This document shows, one piece after another, positions 8,638 through 18,927 of a stretch of 64,000 bases of DNA. Within the stretch, counting starts at the first letter, position 1. The number at the start of each line of letters is the position of its first letter. Under the pieces are notes generated by a model. It searched no databases. It worked only from the letters and a program-made list of their open reading frames with translations, and was not told where the DNA came from. Origin of the DNA: Beijerinckia mobilis (GTDB lineage: Bacteria > Pseudomonadota > Alphaproteobacteria > Rhizobiales > Beijerinckiaceae); the NCBI RefSeq assembly GCF_000745425.1, contig NZ_JQJH01000012.1, forward strand, positions 1-64,000, in the 5' to 3' direction. Both the position numbers and the translations under genes were made by a program.

Positions 8638-11052
8638 TTAGTGAGCAATGGCTCCGGAAGCTTCATCCTCGGTACCCAGGGCGACCGGCTTGGCTTCCTC
8701 TTCCCAGACGATCGGCACGGGCTGGCGGACCAGAGCATGCTGGAGCACTTCATCCATCCGCGAGACCGGCACGATTTCGAGCGCATTCTTCACAGAATCC
8801 GGGATATCGGCCAAATCCTTCGCATTCTCTTCAGGGATCAGGACCTTCTTCAGACCGCCGCGCATAGCTGCCAAAAGCTTTTCCTTCAACCCGCCGATCG
8901 GCAAGACGCGCCCGCGCAGAGTGATCTCACCCGTCATGGCAATGTCGCGCCGGATCGGAATACCGGTCATGACCGAAGTGATCACCGTCGCCATGGCGAC
9001 ACCAGCCGACGGTCCATCCTTGGGTGTCGCGCCTTCAGGCACATGCACATGGATGTCACGGCGATCGAAGAGCGGCGGCTCGATGCCGAAATCGACAGCT
9101 CGAGAGCGGACATAGGAAGCCGCCGCAGAGATCGATTCCTTCATGACATCCTTCAGATTACCGGTCACGGTCATGCGACCCTTGCCGGGCATCATCACGC
9201 CTTCAATCGTCAGCAATTCGCCGCCGACTTCGGTCCACGCCAGTCCGGTGACAACACCGACCTGATCCTCGAGTTCCGCTTCACCATAGCGATAGCGCGG
9301 CACACCCAGGAAGTCGGGGACATTGTCACCTGTAACGGCAACCGTCTCGACCTTCTCAAGGAGGATCTTCTTCACCGCCTTGCGGATCAGATTGGAAATC
9401 TCGCGTTCGAGGTTGCGAACACCGGCCTCCCGCGTATAACGGCGCACCAGCATAGTGAGACCGCTATCGTCGATCGACCATTCCTTTGGCGCGAGGCCAT
9501 GCTTCTTGAGTGCCGCCGGAATGAGATGGCGGCGCGCGATCTCGATCTTCTCATCTTCCGTGTAGCCGGCGATACGGATGATCTCCATGCGGTCCATCAA
9601 GGGCGCAGGGATATTCAGCGTATTGGCCGTCGTCACGAACATGACGTTCGAAAGATCATAATCCACTTCGAGATAATGATCAGCGAAGGTCTGGTTCTGT
9701 TCCGGATCCAGCACTTCGAGCAAAGCCGAGGACGGATCGCCGCGGAAATCCATGCCCATCTTGTCGATCTCGTCGAGGAGGAGCAGCGGATTCGAGGTTT
9801 TCGCCTTCCGCATCGACTGGATGATCTTACCGGGCATTGATCCGATGTAGGTCCGGCGATGACCGCGAATTTCCGCTTCATCACGCACACCACCAAGCGA
9901 CATGCGCACGAATTCGCGCCCAGTTGCCTTGGCAATTGACTTACCGAGCGAGGTTTTACCAACGCCGGGCGGACCAACGAGGCAAAGGATCGGGCCGGTC
10001 AGCTTGTTGGCACGGCTCTGGACGGCGAGATATTCGAGGATGCGCTCCTTGACCTTGTCGAGACCGTAATGCTCACTGTCGAGTACTTCTTCAGCGACGG
10101 TGAGATCCCTTTTGACCTTGGAACGCTTGTTCCACGGTATCGCGAGCAGCCAATCGAGATAGTTGCGCACGACGGTCGCTTCGGCCGACATAGGCGACAT
10201 TTGACGCAATTTCTTCAATTCAGCAGTCGCCTTGTCGCGCGCTTCCTTGGAGAGCTTGGTATTCTTGATGCGCTCCTCGATTTCGGCAAGATCATCCTTA
10301 CCGTCCTCGTCACCGAGTTCCTTCTGGATCGCCTTCATCTGCTCGTTGAGATAATATTCACGCTGGGTCTTTTCCATCTGGCGCTTGACCCGCGTACGAA
10401 TACGCTTCTCGACCTGCAGGACAGAGATTTCACTCTCCATCAGGGCAAGGCATTTTTCCAGCCGCTTGGTAATGGACGTCGTCTCAAGAACGGCCTGCTT
10501 GTCGGCGATCTTCACCGCGAGATGCGAGGCGATCGTGTCGGCAAGCTTTGCGTAATCGTCGATCTGAGTCACCGCAGCGACGACTTCTGGAGAAATCTTC
10601 TTGTTGAGTTTCACATAGCCTTCGAATTCGGAGACGACCGAACGCGCAAGGGCTTCGACTTCAACCTTGTCGATCGGATCATCAGCGATCGCCTCGGCGT
10701 CGGCCTCGTAATAATCTTCGGTGCGTGTATAATTCTGCACCTTGGCACGCCACTGCCCTTCAACGAGCACCTTGACGGTGCCATCGGGAAGCTTCAAAAG
10801 CTGAAGAACTGAAGCCAATGTGCCAGTCGTGAAAATGGCATCCGTAGCCGGATCGTCATCAGCGGCATTCATTTGAGTGGCGAGAAGGATGAGCTTGTCA
10901 GCCTTCATCACTTCCTCAAGAGCGCGAATCGATTTCTCGCGTCCGACGAACAAGGGCACGATCATGTGCGGAAAGACGACGATATCGCGCAGGGGAAGAA
11001 CAGGGTAGCTCTCCACGGAACCGGGGCGAACAAGATCACGCTTCTGGGTCAT
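8638..11052 (-). CDS. lon: ATP-dependent protease Lon (LonA type)
   Basis: Cytosolic protease degrading damaged and regulatory proteins. The 804-residue protein has the N-terminal substrate-binding domain ([20 protein letters not shown] at about 18-37), a coiled-coil linker around 190-260, an AAA+ module with Walker [10 protein letters not shown], and a C-terminal protease domain with the Ser-Lys dyad Ser682 ([10 protein letters not shown]) and Lys725 ([10 protein letters not shown]), exactly 43 residues apart as in E. coli Lon. The tail after about 780 ([18 protein letters not shown]) is longer and more acidic than in E. coli. It follows clpX on the same strand, separated by 281 bases; a heat-shock-like promoter is possible at 11122-11149. 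Confidence 0.97.
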   Translation of the reverse strand: MTQKRDLVRPGSVESYPVLPLRDIVVFPHMIVPLFVGREKSIRALEEVMKADKLILLATQMNAADDDPATDAIFTTGTLASVLQLLKLPDGTVKVLVEGQWRAKVQNYTRTEDYYEADAEAIADDPIDKVEVEALARSVVSEFEGYVKLNKKISPEVVAAVTQIDDYAKLADTIASHLAVKIADKQAVLETTSITKRLEKCLALMESEISVLQVEKRIRTRVKRQMEKTQREYYLNEQMKAIQKELGDEDGKDDLAEIEERIKNTKLSKEARDKATAELKKLRQMSPMSAEATVVRNYLDWLLAIPWNKRSKVKRDLTVAEEVLDSEHYGLDKVKERILEYLAVQSRANKLTGPILCLVGPPGVGKTSLGKSIAKATGREFVRMSLGGVRDEAEIRGHRRTYIGSMPGKIIQSMRKAKTSNPLLLLDEIDKMGMDFRGDPSSALLEVLDPEQNQTFADHYLEVDYDLSNVMFVTTANTLNIPAPLMDRMEIIRIAGYTEDEKIEIARRHLIPAALKKHGLAPKEWSIDDSGLTMLVRRYTREAGVRNLEREISNLIRKAVKKILLEKVETVAVTGDNVPDFLGVPRYRYGEAELEDQVGVVTGLAWTEVGGELLTIEGVMMPGKGRMTVTGNLKDVMKESISAAASYVRSRAVDFGIEPPLFDRRDIHVHVPEGATPKDGPSAGVAMATVITSVMTGIPIRRDIAMTGEITLRGRVLPIGGLKEKLLAAMRGGLKKVLIPEENAKDLADIPDSVKNALEIVPVSRMDEVLQHALVRQPVPIVWEEEAKPVALGTEDEASGAIAH

Positions 11053-11121
11053 TTTATCGTCCTATCTCGAAACGCATGTAGGCTATTTTACGCTTGCGTG
11101 GCAGAAAGGCATGGCATCGTT

Positions 11122-11149
11122 TGGGGGATGACGACGCAGGAAACGCAAG
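11122..11149 (-). promoter_or_regulatory. Possible RpoH (sigma-32) promoter for lon
   Basis: On the minus strand CTTGCG (11149-11144) is followed after about 15 bases by CCCCCA (11127-11122), resembling the CTTG...CCCC heat-shock promoter pattern, roughly 70 bases before the lon start. The -10 part is imperfect, so this is tentative. Confidence 0.35.
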
Positions 11150-11173
11150 CCTTTTGTGCGTTTACCAATTTAC

Positions 11174-11275
11174 GGCCATTTGCTTTAGTCACAGATGGCC
11201 ACTCGATAGAACCGTTTCAAGAAGACTCTTGGGTTCTGTTAGAGGACGCGAACACATTCGTGTCCTCTTTTTTTG
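11174..11275 (+). ncRNA. Candidate structured small RNA between lon and clpX
   Basis: Three consecutive stems lie on the plus strand, opposite to both flanking genes. GGCCAT (11174-11179) pairs with ATGGCC (11195-11200). AGAACC/CAAGA (11208-11222) pairs with TCTTG/GGTTCT (11227-11237). AGAGGACGCGAA (11241-11252) pairs with TTCGTGTCCTCT (11257-11268, one G-U pair) and runs into seven T residues at 11268-11274. The T-run is only on the plus strand, so this cannot be the clpX terminator. I see no clear promoter. The family is not recognised. Confidence 0.5.
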
Positions 11276-11333
11276 TTCGGGATGTGCGGCGAAATCCCAT
11301 CTCGCCGCACCCTCTCTACCCTCGGGGGCTATG

Positions 11334-12599
11334 TCAGGCGCTCGTACCGCTCTTTTCGTTACGCTCTGCGTAAATATAAAGCGGGCGCGATTTTCCTTCG
11401 ACAACATCCGGGCCGATCACCACCTGTTCGACACTGTCGAGACCCGGCAGATCGAACATTGTATCGAGCAGGATGCTTTCCATGATTGACCGCAGACCGC
11501 GTGCTCCGGTCTTGCGCTCAATGGCCTTCTTGGCGACGACATTCAGCGCCTCGTCCTGGAAGGTCAGCTCGGTATTTTCCATTTCGAAAAGCCGCTGATA
11601 TTGCTTGACAAGCGCATTCTTCGGCTCGGTCAGGATCTTTTTCAGGGCTTCTTCATCGAGATCTTCCAGCGTGGCAATCACAGGAAGACGGCCGACGAAT
11701 TCCGGAATGAGACCAAATTTCAGCAGGTCCTCCGGCTCAACCTTGCGGAAGATTTCACCCGTGCGCCGATCGTCAGGCGCCTGCACCGTTGCCGAGAAAC
11801 CGATTGATGTCGTCTTGCCGCGCGTCGAAATGATCTTCTCGAGCCCTGCGAAAGCGCCACCGCAGATAAACAGGATATTGGTCGTATCCACCTGCAGGAA
11901 TTCCTGCTGCGGATGTTTGCGACCACCTTGCGGCGGCACGGAAGCGACAGTGCCTTCCATGATCTTTAAAAGCGCCTGCTGCACGCCTTCGCCGGAAACA
12001 TCACGCGTGATCGATGGATTATCAGACTTGCGCGAAATCTTGTCGATTTCGTCGATATAGACGATACCACGCTGCGCCCGTTCGACATTGTAATCGGAAG
12101 CCTGCAAAAGCTTCAGGATGATGTTTTCGACATCTTCACCGACGTAACCCGCCTCGGTAAGCGTTGTCGCATCGGCCATCGTGAACGGCACATCGAGGAT
12201 GCGAGCGAGTGTCTGCGCCAGCAAGGTCTTGCCGGAACCTGTGGGCCCGATCAGCAGAATATTGGATTTCGCGAGTTCGACGTCATTATGTTTGGTAGCG
12301 TGATTGAGCCGCTTGTAATGATTATGGACGGCGACCGACAAGACACGCTTGGCCTGAAACTGGCCGATGACATAATCATCGAGAACCTTGCAGATTTCGC
12401 GCGGCGTGGGAATTCCATCTCGGCTCTTGACCAGCGAGGATTTGTTTTCCTCGCGAATGATATCCATGCAGAGCTCGACGCATTCATCGCAAATGAAGAC
12501 GGTAGGACCGGCAATCAGCTTGCGGACCTCATGTTGGCTCTTGCCACAGAACGAGCAATAAAGCGTGTTCTTGGAGTCGCTGCCGCCGACCTTTGTCAT
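11334..12599 (-). CDS. clpX: ATP-dependent Clp protease ATP-binding subunit ClpX
   Basis: AAA+ unfoldase that feeds substrates to ClpP. The 421-residue protein has the N-terminal zinc-binding domain with Cys15, Cys18, Cys37 and Cys40 ([10 protein letters not shown] and [11 protein letters not shown]), Walker [11 protein letters not shown] near 118-127, Walker [11 protein letters not shown], and a pore loop GYVGEDVE. The ClpP-docking IGF-type loop is visible as [11 protein letters not shown] nearby. It lies downstream of clpP with 521 bases between, on the same strand, the usual order tig-clpP-clpX-lon. Confidence 0.97.
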   Translation of the reverse strand: MTKVGGSDSKNTLYCSFCGKSQHEVRKLIAGPTVFICDECVELCMDIIREENKSSLVKSRDGIPTPREICKVLDDYVIGQFQAKRVLSVAVHNHYKRLNHATKHNDVELAKSNILLIGPTGSGKTLLAQTLARILDVPFTMADATTLTEAGYVGEDVENIILKLLQASDYNVERAQRGIVYIDEIDKISRKSDNPSITRDVSGEGVQQALLKIMEGTVASVPPQGGRKHPQQEFLQVDTTNILFICGGAFAGLEKIISTRGKTTSIGFSATVQAPDDRRTGEIFRKVEPEDLLKFGLIPEFVGRLPVIATLEDLDEEALKKILTEPKNALVKQYQRLFEMENTELTFQDEALNVVAKKAIERKTGARGLRSIMESILLDTMFDLPGLDSVEQVVIGPDVVEGKSRPLYIYAERNEKSGTSA

Positions 12600-13120
12600 G
12601 GATCATCTCCTAACGGCCGAAACCCATGTGCGGGTCCCGAACTTGTTGAATTAAAATCGTGAAGAGAGATCACCCCTCGTCACGGCCGGCAGATCCGCAC
12701 ACGAACCAACCGACTTTTATCCACTCGAACCTTCGATCCACTCCTCATTGTGCCTAGAGATTTTCGCTATGCGCAAGATAAGGTTTGGAGATTCAAGTTT
12801 CTGCCATGCCTTGCAATCCTTGCGGCCCTACATGACGCCATGCAGACCATGTCATCACTCCGCAATAGAAGGCTTTCATTATGCCGATCCGTTGATTAGC
12901 GCCGTCTTCATAACTAAGCGGCTTATTCTTGTGTCGGCCTTACGTGACCCACGGTTGCCAGGATGGACAGAACCGCTGATCAAAGAAACGAGCAAGTTAC
13001 GTACCAGTGACTGAGCTTATTTTTTGCGGCGGATTGCCCGGCGAAAATGCCGGGCAAGGCCGAGATTCCGAAGCTTAGACCCTCTTTTCGTGCGATCCAA
13101 GCATTGGATGAAGTTTCGGT
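12600..13120. other. clpP-clpX intergenic region
   Basis: A 521-base gap without a recognisable gene. A stem TTGCCCGGC (13034-13042) with GCCGGGCAA (13049-13057) lies about 65 bases beyond the clpP stop; it lacks a trailing T-run on the minus strand but may still slow transcription. A plus-strand frame at 12748-13014 has no family resemblance. Confidence 0.5.
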
Positions 13121-13774
13121 TTATTTTGCTTCCGCGGTCAGAGCGAGTTCCTCAGGCCGCTTGTCGATGACGTGATCGACAAGGCCGAATTCCTGCGATT
13201 CAACCGCCGACATGAAATGGTCGCGGTCGAGCGTCTTTTCGATCGTGTCGTAATCCCGCCCCGTGTGCTTCACATAGATTTCGTTAAGCCGGCGCTTGAC
13301 CTTCATAATATCCTCGGCATGGCGGAGAATATCGGAAGCCTGGCCCGAGAAGCCACCCGATGGCTGGTGCACCATGATGCGGGAATTGGGGGTGGTATAA
13401 CGCATTCCCGCCTCGCCTGCTGCAAGCAGGAGCGATCCCATCGATGCCGCCTGACCAACGCAGAGCGTCGAGACTTTCGGGCGGATAAACTGCATCGTGT
13501 CATAAATCGCCAGACCAGCGGTCACAACGCCGCCCGGCGAATTGATATACATCGAAATTTCCTTCTTGGGGTTTTCCGCTTCAAGGAAGAGCAACTGGGC
13601 GATGATCACCGACGCCATATTGTCCTCGACCTGACCGGTGAGGAAGATGATCCTTTCCCGCAAGAGGCGCGAATAGATGTCGAACCCGCGCTCGCCACGG
13701 CTGGTGTTCTCGATCACCTGCGGAATCAGATAATTGTTATAGATTTCAACCGGATCGCGGTCACGGATAGCCAT
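13121..13774 (-). CDS. clpP: ATP-dependent Clp protease proteolytic subunit ClpP
   Basis: Self-compartmentalised serine peptidase working with ClpX. The frame is open back to 14173, but conserved sequence starts at [23 protein letters not shown] at 13774 with AGGAAAG upstream, giving 217 residues. Catalytic triad Ser111 ([13 protein letters not shown]), His136 ([10 protein letters not shown]) and Asp185 ([10 protein letters not shown]) sits at the same numbers as in the E. coli precursor. The upstream 133 codons are in-frame noise, not an extension. It lies between tig and clpX on the same strand. Confidence 0.96.
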   Translation of the reverse strand: MAIRDRDPVEIYNNYLIPQVIENTSRGERGFDIYSRLLRERIIFLTGQVEDNMASVIIAQLLFLEAENPKKEISMYINSPGGVVTAGLAIYDTMQFIRPKVSTLCVGQAASMGSLLLAAGEAGMRYTTPNSRIMVHQPSGGFSGQASDILRHAEDIMKVKRRLNEIYVKHTGRDYDTIEKTLDRDHFMSAVESQEFGLVDHVIDKRPEELALTAEAK

Positions 13775-14424
13775 GGTATCGTCTTTCCTGAGCTGAAGGC
13801 CTGATCCTACCGACCAAGCCCCATAAATGAGCGTTACACTTTGAAGGAGACAGCCAATGAGGGCCATCCGAACGCTTGAATCGCGAAGATAATGACTTCC
13901 ACGCGCTTCGCAAAGAGATTGCTGCGCGGGAAACATCTCCCGGAACAAGATGCAAGCCAGATCTTGCTGCCGGCAGGCAGTCTCTGTGTTTTTCGTCGAA
14001 CATAGGTGAGGAAAGATGCGGCAGGAAAAAGGGGCAATGCCCCGCGTCTGAAAAATGGGAAAAATGCCGGCGAGTTCAAGACTTCGATCAGTCCATGGCC
14101 ACTTTCCCTCAATCGCCATGCTCGGCAGCACCTGCTTCGGGCCCCAGGGTGAAGATAGATGGGAGGGTATCAAGGGTTCGAAACACGCCCAATTTTTAGG
14201 CGGTATTTCGGATAATCGGCCGATTCCTCATCAATTCCCGGGTTTTTACGACGTTTGTAAAAACCCGGCGGGATGGTGATCGAGATTCGGAAAATGGTCC
14301 AGCTTCGCGGCGGTCGATTCGAATCTCTTCAAACGCGCGGAGCCCGGCGGTTGTGCTGACCGCCGGGCTCCGTCACACATAAAGCATCAAAGGACTCGGC
14401 CGGTGAGAACAGCCGGCCAGCCGA
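13775..14424. other. tig-clpP intergenic region with two hairpins
   Basis: About 650 bases with no recognisable gene. CCGGGTTTTTAC (14238-14249) pairs perfectly with GTAAAAACCCGG (14257-14268), about 465 bases before clpP. A second stem at 14339-14371 is listed as the tig terminator. Frames here on both strands lack family resemblance. The length leaves room for clpP promoters. Confidence 0.5.
14339..14371 (-). terminator. Probable terminator after tig
   Basis: GGAGCCCGGCGGT (14339-14351) pairs perfectly with ACCGCCGGGCTCC (14359-14371), 13 bp with a 7-base loop, about 55 bases beyond the tig stop. On the minus strand it is followed only by GCGCGTTTG, so the T-run is weak. Confidence 0.65.
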
Positions 14425-15804
14425 TCATTCGGCTTCGGGCGCTGCCGCCTCGTCCTTTTCTACCTCTTCCGCCTTTTTAAACAATTCGTCCTTCGAGACT
14501 TTGGTGTCCGTCACCTTGGCCTGCGTCAAGATGTAGTCGACGGTCTTATCCTCGAACAAAGGAGCGCGAATCTCGTTCAAGGCTTTCGGATTCTGGCGAT
14601 AGAAATCCCAGATCATCTTTTCCTGGCCAGGGAAGGCACGCGCGCGTTCGACCAGGGCCTTGCCCACTTCCTCGTCGGGCACGACGATCCCAGCCTTTTC
14701 GCCGATTTCCGCGAGCAAAAGGCCAAGTCTTACCCGGCGCTCCGCAATTTTGCGATAATCGGCGCGCGCCGCTTCCTCGGTGGTTCCTTCTTCTTCGAAG
14801 GTCTTGCCGCTTCTCTGCTGATCGAGTTCGACCTTGCGCCAGACAGTGGCGAATTCGCCCTCGACGAGGCCTTCCGGCAATTCGAAAGTATATTTCTTGT
14901 CGAGTTCGTCGAGCAAAGCGCGTTTCCACTGCGCCCGCGATGCTGCCGTCAATTCCTCGCCGAGTGTATTGCGGATCTGCTCCCGCATGGCCTCAAGCGT
15001 CTCATATCCAAAGGCCTTGGCGAGATCATCGTCGATCTTCTGTTCGCCAGGCGCTGAGACCACCTTCACCTTGATATCGAAGGTCGCATGTTTGCCCGCG
15101 AGCTTGGCGGCATAATCTTCCGGGAAAGTCACGGCGATCTGACGCTCGTCACCGACCTTGACGCCGACGACCTGATCCTCGAATCCCGGAATGAAAGTAT
15201 CGGAGCCGAGCACCAGGTCGATATCCTCACCTGTACCGCCTTCGAAAGCCTCGCCGTCGACCTTGCCGACAAAATCGATCGTGACCTTGTCACCCTTCTC
15301 TGCCGCCTCTCCCTCAGGGCGCGGTTCATAGGGACGGTTCTGATTGGCGAATCGCTCAACGATCCGATCGACTTCTTCTTCGGGCACTTCGGCAATGAAG
15401 CGCTCGATGGTAATGTCGTCGAGGCTACCGATCTCGAATTGCGGCAGAATCTCCATCGCCACTTTGAAGGCGAAATCCGCGGTGGATTCGAAGGCCTTCT
15501 CCATTTCGTCTTTTTCGCCGTCGAAATCGATCTTCGGCTCACCCGCCGGACGAAGTTTATTGTCTTCGAGGATCTGGCGATTGGCTTCGTTGATGGCCTC
15601 CTGCACGACATCAAGCATGACGGAACGGCCGTAGAGACGCTTCAGATGGGAGACCGGCACCTTGCCGGGACGGAAACCGTTGATCCGTACCTTTGCCTTC
15701 ATCTCCTGAAGCTGCTCGTCGAGGCGGGACGCGATATCGGCAGCCGGAAGCACCACTCTATATTCGCGCTTGAGACCCTCGGAGAGGGTTTCGGTCACTT
15801 GCAT
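14425..15804 (-). CDS. tig: Trigger factor, ribosome-associated chaperone
   Basis: Peptidyl-prolyl isomerase and chaperone at the ribosomal exit tunnel. Start ATG 15804 ([10 protein letters not shown]) is chosen over TTG 15813 because AAAAGGG is correctly spaced only for the ATG; product 459 residues. The N-terminal ribosome-binding domain contains the signature [15 protein letters not shown] near residue 43, the FKBP-like domain spans about 155-245 ([20 protein letters not shown]), and the helical C-terminal substrate cradle ends in a Glu/Lys-rich tail. First gene of the tig-clpP-clpX-lon series. Confidence 0.96.
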   Translation of the reverse strand: MQVTETLSEGLKREYRVVLPAADIASRLDEQLQEMKAKVRINGFRPGKVPVSHLKRLYGRSVMLDVVQEAINEANRQILEDNKLRPAGEPKIDFDGEKDEMEKAFESTADFAFKVAMEILPQFEIGSLDDITIERFIAEVPEEEVDRIVERFANQNRPYEPRPEGEAAEKGDKVTIDFVGKVDGEAFEGGTGEDIDLVLGSDTFIPGFEDQVVGVKVGDERQIAVTFPEDYAAKLAGKHATFDIKVKVVSAPGEQKIDDDLAKAFGYETLEAMREQIRNTLGEELTAASRAQWKRALLDELDKKYTFELPEGLVEGEFATVWRKVELDQQRSGKTFEEEGTTEEAARADYRKIAERRVRLGLLLAEIGEKAGIVVPDEEVGKALVERARAFPGQEKMIWDFYRQNPKALNEIRAPLFEDKTVDYILTQAKVTDTKVSKDELFKKAEEVEKDEAAAPEAE

Positions 15805-15967
15805 CTCAATCAACCCTTTTCGACTGACAGCTCTATTGGAATTGCGGCCGTTCGCGCGATGGCTGAAACATCGCCGCTATTCATTGTTCAAGAAAAAACG
15901 CAATGCGCGTGGTTTTCGGAACGGGCATCCGAAATCGGCCGGCAGAACCGGCCGTGAAACCGGATTG

Positions 15968-16052
15968 TGGTGCGGGCGAAGGGACTCGAACCCCCACGAT
16001 TTTCATCACCGGAACCTAAATCCGGCGCGTCTACCAATTCCGCCACGCCCGC
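15968..16052 (-). tRNA. tRNA-Leu (anticodon UAG)
   Basis: On the minus strand the RNA starts GCGGGCGTGGCGGAATTGG and ends CGCCCGCACCA, so CCA is encoded (15970-15968). The acceptor stem GCGGGCG/CGCCCGC is perfect. The anticodon stem CCGGA/TCCGG encloses the loop TTTAGGT, giving anticodon UAG. A long variable arm (GTGATGAAAATCGT) is typical of leucine tRNA, and the T arm is GGGGGTTCGAGTCCC. Length 85 bases. Confidence 0.97.
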
Positions 16053-16483
16053 GATCCGCCGCGACCGATACCATCGCTTGCGGCGAGAACCGCCATTACA
16101 TCGCTTCGGAAAACGCTCTATAGCAATGACGCGGCGCCGATGCAGCAAAAAAAGTGGCCGGCTTATGCAACCTCAAAGAGCAGGGGCACGAAAGGGTTGG
16201 TTTCAAAGTCGGCTCAATCCTCCTCTCCCGCCTGGGAACTGCTGGAAGACCCGTCCGGTTTCACAACCTCGCACGATGGGAACGCCAATTCCGGATGCCT
16301 GCGGTTCGATCGCATAGCCGCTCTAAACGTCCCGTCGACACATGGTTTTTTGACGAAATGACCCTCATGGATCTCATTCGGACGTGAGCAATCAAGTTGC
16401 TATAGTGCGCGCGAGCCTCTTCGGCGTTCACATCCTTCTTCAGACCGATCATGCAAGACATTTTTATGCTGCAAGGTTTTTCC
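16053..16483. other. Gap between tRNA-Leu and the multicopper oxidase-like gene
   Basis: About 430 bases with overlapping short frames on both strands, none resembling a known protein. The tRNA promoter should lie just above 16052 on the minus strand; no confident -35/-10 pair was picked out. Confidence 0.4.
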
Positions 16484-18010
16484 ATGAGCCGCCGTGACAT
16501 GCTCAAGAACACGGCTCTGGCCGTGAGCTGTCTTCCGATTCTCAGGCAGGCGAAAGCTGAAGACAGCTTTCGGACGATTGAAGCACGCCGCGGAAGTCTG
16601 CGTCTGATGACGGAGCCGCAACCGGAAACCATTGTATGGGGGTTTGACGGAACCGTACCCGGGCCGATTCTGCGCTTCAAGAAAGGCGAGGAACTGAAAA
16701 TTCGCCTTTCGAACAAGCTCGATCAGCCACTGACACTGCATTGGCACGGCATGCGCTGCCCCAACGCTATGACCGGGATCGGGGGGCTCACGCAACCGCC
16801 GGTATCATCCGGTGAAACTTTCGACTACCGGTTCACGCCACAAGACAGCGGGCTATTCTGGTATCATTCCCATGTGCTTCCCTGGACGGGCGAGCAGTTG
16901 GGCCATGGCCTTTACGGCATCATCGTCGTCGACGAGGAAGAGCCGCCGCACAGCGATTACGACATTCTCCTTATTTTCAGCGACTGGCTGCTAACTCCCA
17001 CGGGAGCGATCGAAAACAATTTCACCGACCGGCAGACGGCGATGGGCATCGGCCGCATCGGCTCGCTCATCACGGTCAATGGAAAGCCGATTCCGTTCGA
17101 ACAATCCCTGACACCCCGCAGCCGGGTCAGATTACGCATCGTCAGTGCCATGGATTCACGCGTGATGTTCCTCGGTTTCGATGCTTTGCACCCGCGTGTC
17201 ATCGCCGTCGACGGCATGCCCTGCGATCAATCCTTCGAGCCTCTCCGGCAAACGATCCCAGCAGGACCAGGCTCCTGCTTCGACCTGCTCTTTGATGCGC
17301 CGGAGACCGAAGAGACGGAAGCGCGGCTCCTTTTGCGTGCGGATAAAGCACCCGACCTGCCGCTCGTCCTGTTCAAAACCACCAGGGAAGCAGCGCGGCC
17401 GCAATTGTCTCCCATTCCCTCGCTGCCGCATAATCCTTTGCTGCCCGCCGCTATTCCGCTGCAAGCCGCATTTCGCTTCGACCTCGTAATAGAAGGCGGC
17501 AATTCGCCCGAAGCAAAGGCGGCTTCCGAAAAGTCCGGTTCTTCCGCATCGAAACCGGACGAAACCAAAGGACAAGCCGCGCCCCCAAAAGCCGATGAAA
17601 CACAAAAGCCGCTGCAACACCCTGATACAGAAGCCATTTCCAAGAATGCAGCACGGAAGGCGGAAGCCGCCACCGGGGATGCGCCACTCTTTTGGCAGTT
17701 GAACGGAAAATCACAACCAGGTTTTTCCACCACTCCCCTCTTTTCCATCAAAAGGGGAACAACAGTGACGCTCGCCTTGATCAACAAGACAGCCTTTGTG
17801 CAGCAAATGCGTGTTCATGGCCATTGCTTCCGCTTGCTGCATGATCTCGACGACGGCTGGGAGCCTTACTGGCGCAATGCGGTACTGGTGCCGCCTGGAC
17901 GCACCAAACATCTCGCCTTCATCGCTGACAATCCGGGTAAATGGCCGATCGAAAGCCTGATGGCTGCGCGTCAATCAACTGGCCTTGCAGGCTGGTTCGA
18001 AGTGATATGA
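16484..18010 (+). CDS. Multicopper oxidase-fold protein with degenerate copper sites
   Basis: Tat-exported cupredoxin-type protein. From ATG 16484 (AAGG 8 bases upstream) it reads MSRRDMLKNTALAVSCLP, a twin-arginine signal; product 508 residues. The first cupredoxin domain keeps copper motifs HWHG and WYHSH (residues about 86-89 and 126-130). The C-terminal domain does not: the usual HPxHLHGH is QQMRVHGH, and the HCHxxxH block aligns as GKWPIESLMAARQSTGL, replacing the type 1 copper ligands His-Cys-His and a type 3 His with Glu, Ser, Leu and Arg. A roughly 70-residue charged linker rich in Lys, Glu, Ala and Pro sits between domains 2 and 3. Either it is a copper-free structural relative, like FtsP/SufI, or it has a partial site. 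Not a normal laccase. Confidence 0.8.
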   Translation: MSRRDMLKNTALAVSCLPILRQAKAEDSFRTIEARRGSLRLMTEPQPETIVWGFDGTVPGPILRFKKGEELKIRLSNKLDQPLTLHWHGMRCPNAMTGIGGLTQPPVSSGETFDYRFTPQDSGLFWYHSHVLPWTGEQLGHGLYGIIVVDEEEPPHSDYDILLIFSDWLLTPTGAIENNFTDRQTAMGIGRIGSLITVNGKPIPFEQSLTPRSRVRLRIVSAMDSRVMFLGFDALHPRVIAVDGMPCDQSFEPLRQTIPAGPGSCFDLLFDAPETEETEARLLLRADKAPDLPLVLFKTTREAARPQLSPIPSLPHNPLLPAAIPLQAAFRFDLVIEGGNSPEAKAASEKSGSSASKPDETKGQAAPPKADETQKPLQHPDTEAISKNAARKAEAATGDAPLFWQLNGKSQPGFSTTPLFSIKRGTTVTLALINKTAFVQQMRVHGHCFRLLHDLDDGWEPYWRNAVLVPPGRTKHLAFIADNPGKWPIESLMAARQSTGLAGWFEVI

Positions 18011-18927
18011 ATTCGGAAAAAACCCACTAACTGTCAGTTTATAAGGTTGCCATGATATAGAAACATTGCAAGGTTACATAAATTAATTCTCATAAAATAC
18101 TGTTTCACCACACAATCATCCGAGACCTTCACCTCAAGCATCTCGGCAGGCCGGGCAGTGCCGATCATCCATGCAAAAGACGGATCGGCACCGAAACATA
18201 TTGCACGTGCTACATTTTTCCGAAGACAAGGCGGCGACGAGGAGTCATTAAAATCCTCCACGTCAACGTAACTATCAACTGATAAAAAGATGTTTGACTA
18301 TTCCGATTTCAAGGGCACAATTTATTGGTATCGTCGCTTGGTGCATTATTCGGCGACATTGAATCACGCCGCGATTCCATCTTTTTGAAAATACTCTAAT
18401 TTTTTGAATGCAGCGTTTCTGTATAGATCCGAAACGATCCGAGCGAACCCGCATATCAGTCCCTGAAACTATGCCATTTAGAACACTATATTCGCATTAT
18501 AGCTCAAGCTTAACCTACTGGCACACAATATCCCTCCCCGCTCGCCGTGTATTTTGATACTCGCGGACGAGCCGTGAATAAAAGCACGTTTATTGTACAA
18601 AACAACAAACAGGATGAGTTTTTGAGGCTTTTTGACCTCGAAATGTTAGCGTTGTACCGGAACTTATTGATGTGGATCAATAAACTGCGGCCAACTATTT
18701 TGCATTGCTCCGATTTTTCGGCCGATACGTAGCCCATTCGCGCAAGCAGCAATGCCTCTTAATTTCTTAAACCAAAATTTTAAGTCCCAATAACTTTTGA
18801 TAATGCACAGCGCCTCATTCTGGATCTGTTCGATATTAAATTCGGAAGTCCCGATCTATGAGCAGACAAGCTCTTGATCACATACAAATCTCATGTATAT
18901 GAGATACATAATGAGAGGTGACTTCAC
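18011..18927. other. Long AT-rich intergenic region
   Basis: About 900 bases without a gene I can support. Short overlapping frames at 18510-18752 on both strands show no family resemblance. It contains the second copy of the dispersed repeat. AT-rich compared with flanking genes. Confidence 0.5.
18356..18440. repeat. Dispersed intergenic repeat, copy 2
   Basis: Shares with 8366-8455 the ordered blocks AATCAC, GATTCCAT, GAAAATACT, a T-run ending GAAT, GCGTTT and a CC-AAACG motif. The copies are diverged but collinear, in two unrelated intergenic regions. Confidence 0.6.

Noticed and set aside
12748-13014. Plus-strand gene of 88 residues between clpP and clpX
   Set aside because: No family resemblance or clear ribosome binding site; it is likely a chance open frame.
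13775-14173. N-terminal extension of ClpP
   Set aside because: The open frame has no conserved sequence and no ribosome binding site; the E. coli-numbered triad matches the start at 13774.
16484-18010. Functional laccase or copper efflux oxidase
   Set aside because: Type 1 copper ligands in the last domain are replaced by Glu, Ser, Leu and Arg.
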